A DNA stretch of 64,000 nt. Origin: Lysobacterales bacterium. Lineage in GTDB: Bacteria > Pseudomonadota > Gammaproteobacteria > Xanthomonadales > Marinicellaceae. The stretch's first letter is position 1. Each line of letters starts with the position of its first letter. The translations under genes and the position numbers were made by a program. Shown piece after piece: positions 63,331 to 64,000 of this stretch. The stretch spans positions 1 through 64,000 of the forward strand of contig JALSHI010000031.1 of NCBI GenBank assembly GCA_026982315.1, read 5' to 3'. The notes beneath the pieces were generated by a model. That model ran no database searches and had not been told where the DNA came from. It worked only from the letters and a program-made list of their open reading frames with translations.

Positions 63331-64000
63331 ATGAGTTTTTTCAAAAACACAAATATTGATTTTATGGGAAAGCGCAAGTATGCCTTGGCTTTTTCCCTGA
63401 CTCTGGTCATACTTTCCCTGGTTTCCCTGGTGACCCGGGGGCTGAATTTTGGTCTTGACTTCACCGGCGGTACGGTGGTTGTGACAGAGTTTTCCCAGCC
63501 TGTTGAGCTGGACAAGGTGCGTCAGGCGTTAGACAGCCAGTCTTTCCATGAGGCTTCGGTGCAATATTTCGGATCAACCACGGATATCCAGATTCGCCTG
63601 CCTTCATCCGGAGACAAAGATGAGGCACGTATCAGCAACAAGGTATTGCAGGCGTTCACACCGTTGGATAAACAGGTCAAAATCGCCAAGGTGGACTTTA
63701 TTGGCCCCCAGGTGGGCAAAGAGTTGGTGGAGCAGGGTTCTCTGGCAGTGATTTATACCATTCTCGCCATCTTGATTTACGTTTCCGTTCGTTTCGAATG
63801 GCGTTTCGCCGTGGGGGCGGTCGTGGCTTTGGTGCACGACATTACCATTACCATGGGGGTTTTTTCCTGGTTGTATATGGACTTTGACCTGACTATTCTG
63901 GCGGCTTTGCTGGCGGTGATCGGCTATTCCCTCAACGATACCATTGTGGTTTTTGACCGTGTGCGGGAAAATTTCCGCCGCCTGCGCAAGAAAACGCCCG
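63331..64000 (+). CDS. secF: Protein translocase subunit SecF, partial (cut by window end)
   Basis: The first 223 residues of SecF: N-terminal helix, the periplasmic GLDFTGGTVV motif, a periplasmic domain, and helices 2-4 with VHDITITMGVFSW and the NDTIVVFDRVRENFR motif near the edge. E. coli SecF is 323 residues, so about 100 residues lie outside the window. Forms the SecDF complex with SecD. Confidence 0.95.
   Translation, partial: MSFFKNTNIDFMGKRKYALAFSLTLVILSLVSLVTRGLNFGLDFTGGTVVVTEFSQPVELDKVRQALDSQSFHEASVQYFGSTTDIQIRLPSSGDKDEARISNKVLQAFTPLDKQVKIAKVDFIGPQVGKELVEQGSLAVIYTILAILIYVSVRFEWRFAVGAVVALVHDITITMGVFSWLYMDFDLTILAALLAVIGYSLNDTIVVFDRVRENFRRLRKKTP

Noticed and set aside
1-64000. Prophage, retroelement or toxin-antitoxin remnants
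   Set aside because: No integrase, capsid, reverse transcriptase or toxin-like frame was recognised on either strand.

Overview
The window is chromosomal DNA from a gammaproteobacterium. It carries the Lys/DAP operon glnD-dapD-arsC/yffB-dapE with map upstream, the nnr-tsaE-amiB cluster beside queG, the yajC-secD-secF export genes, rmuC-mtfA, a sat-cysC fusion, and PilR-like and TyrR-like regulators. A divergent serA / D-2-hydroxyglutarate dehydrogenase pair, an ECF-sigma/TPR-kinase pair, and secreted proteins ending in a short acidic-aromatic tail would fit a Xanthomonadales/Wenzhouxiangella/Marinicella-like lineage, but the exact taxon is inference. I saw no rRNA, tRNA, CRISPR array, insertion sequence or prophage.

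Layout. 0-0.43 kb: non-coding dispersed repeat and a hairpin. 0.4-12.6 kb: CPBP-type membrane protein, OsmC protein, MATE transporter coupled to a patatin/Omp85 protein, DUF2333, a 79-residue EF-hand protein, rmuC-mtfA, SRPBCC and DUF3025 proteins, ppiB. 12.7-25 kb: DMT permease, serA back to back with an FAD dehydrogenase, an unknown secreted protein, then the tightly overlapped glnD-dapD-arsC-dapE set with map and a prohibitin-like protein. 25-31.5 kb: an oligopeptide-type ABC importer without its ATPases, a small lipoprotein, thrB-thrC. 31.5-38.8 kb: SGNH/MBOAT acyl-transfer pair, amiB, tsaE, nnr and, divergent, queG. 39-45.5 kb: a secreted beta-helix-like protein facing an ECF sigma factor plus TPR kinase, then a Kbp/YgaU-like LysM protein. 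45.6-54.7 kb: LplT-PlsC fusion, methionine gamma-lyase divergent from a TyrR-like regulator, sat-cysC, a PilR-like regulator, a 5'-3' exonuclease. 54.7-55.5 kb: non-coding repeat cluster. 55.5-64 kb: TonB-dependent receptor, a frameshifted glutaredoxin-like gene, an M15 peptidase coupled to a GFA-fold protein, an unknown 357-residue protein with an internal duplication, and yajC-secD-secF, the last cut by the window end.

How the parts fit. Most of the window is housekeeping: serine, threonine, lysine/DAP and sulfate assimilation, envelope maintenance, protein export and translation-linked tRNA modification. The less ordinary parts are the glutaredoxin-like gene thrown out of frame by an exact 10-bp tandem duplication; two AAA+ regulators whose ATPase and sigma-54-contact motifs are degraded; a CPBP protein whose catalytic glutamate pair reads Gln-Gln; a shared C-terminal tail on two otherwise unrelated secreted proteins; an unknown duplicated-domain protein downstream of an FNR-type box; and a composite repeat present as two inverted copies about 55 kb apart. 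No single new multi-gene defence or biosynthetic system stands out.
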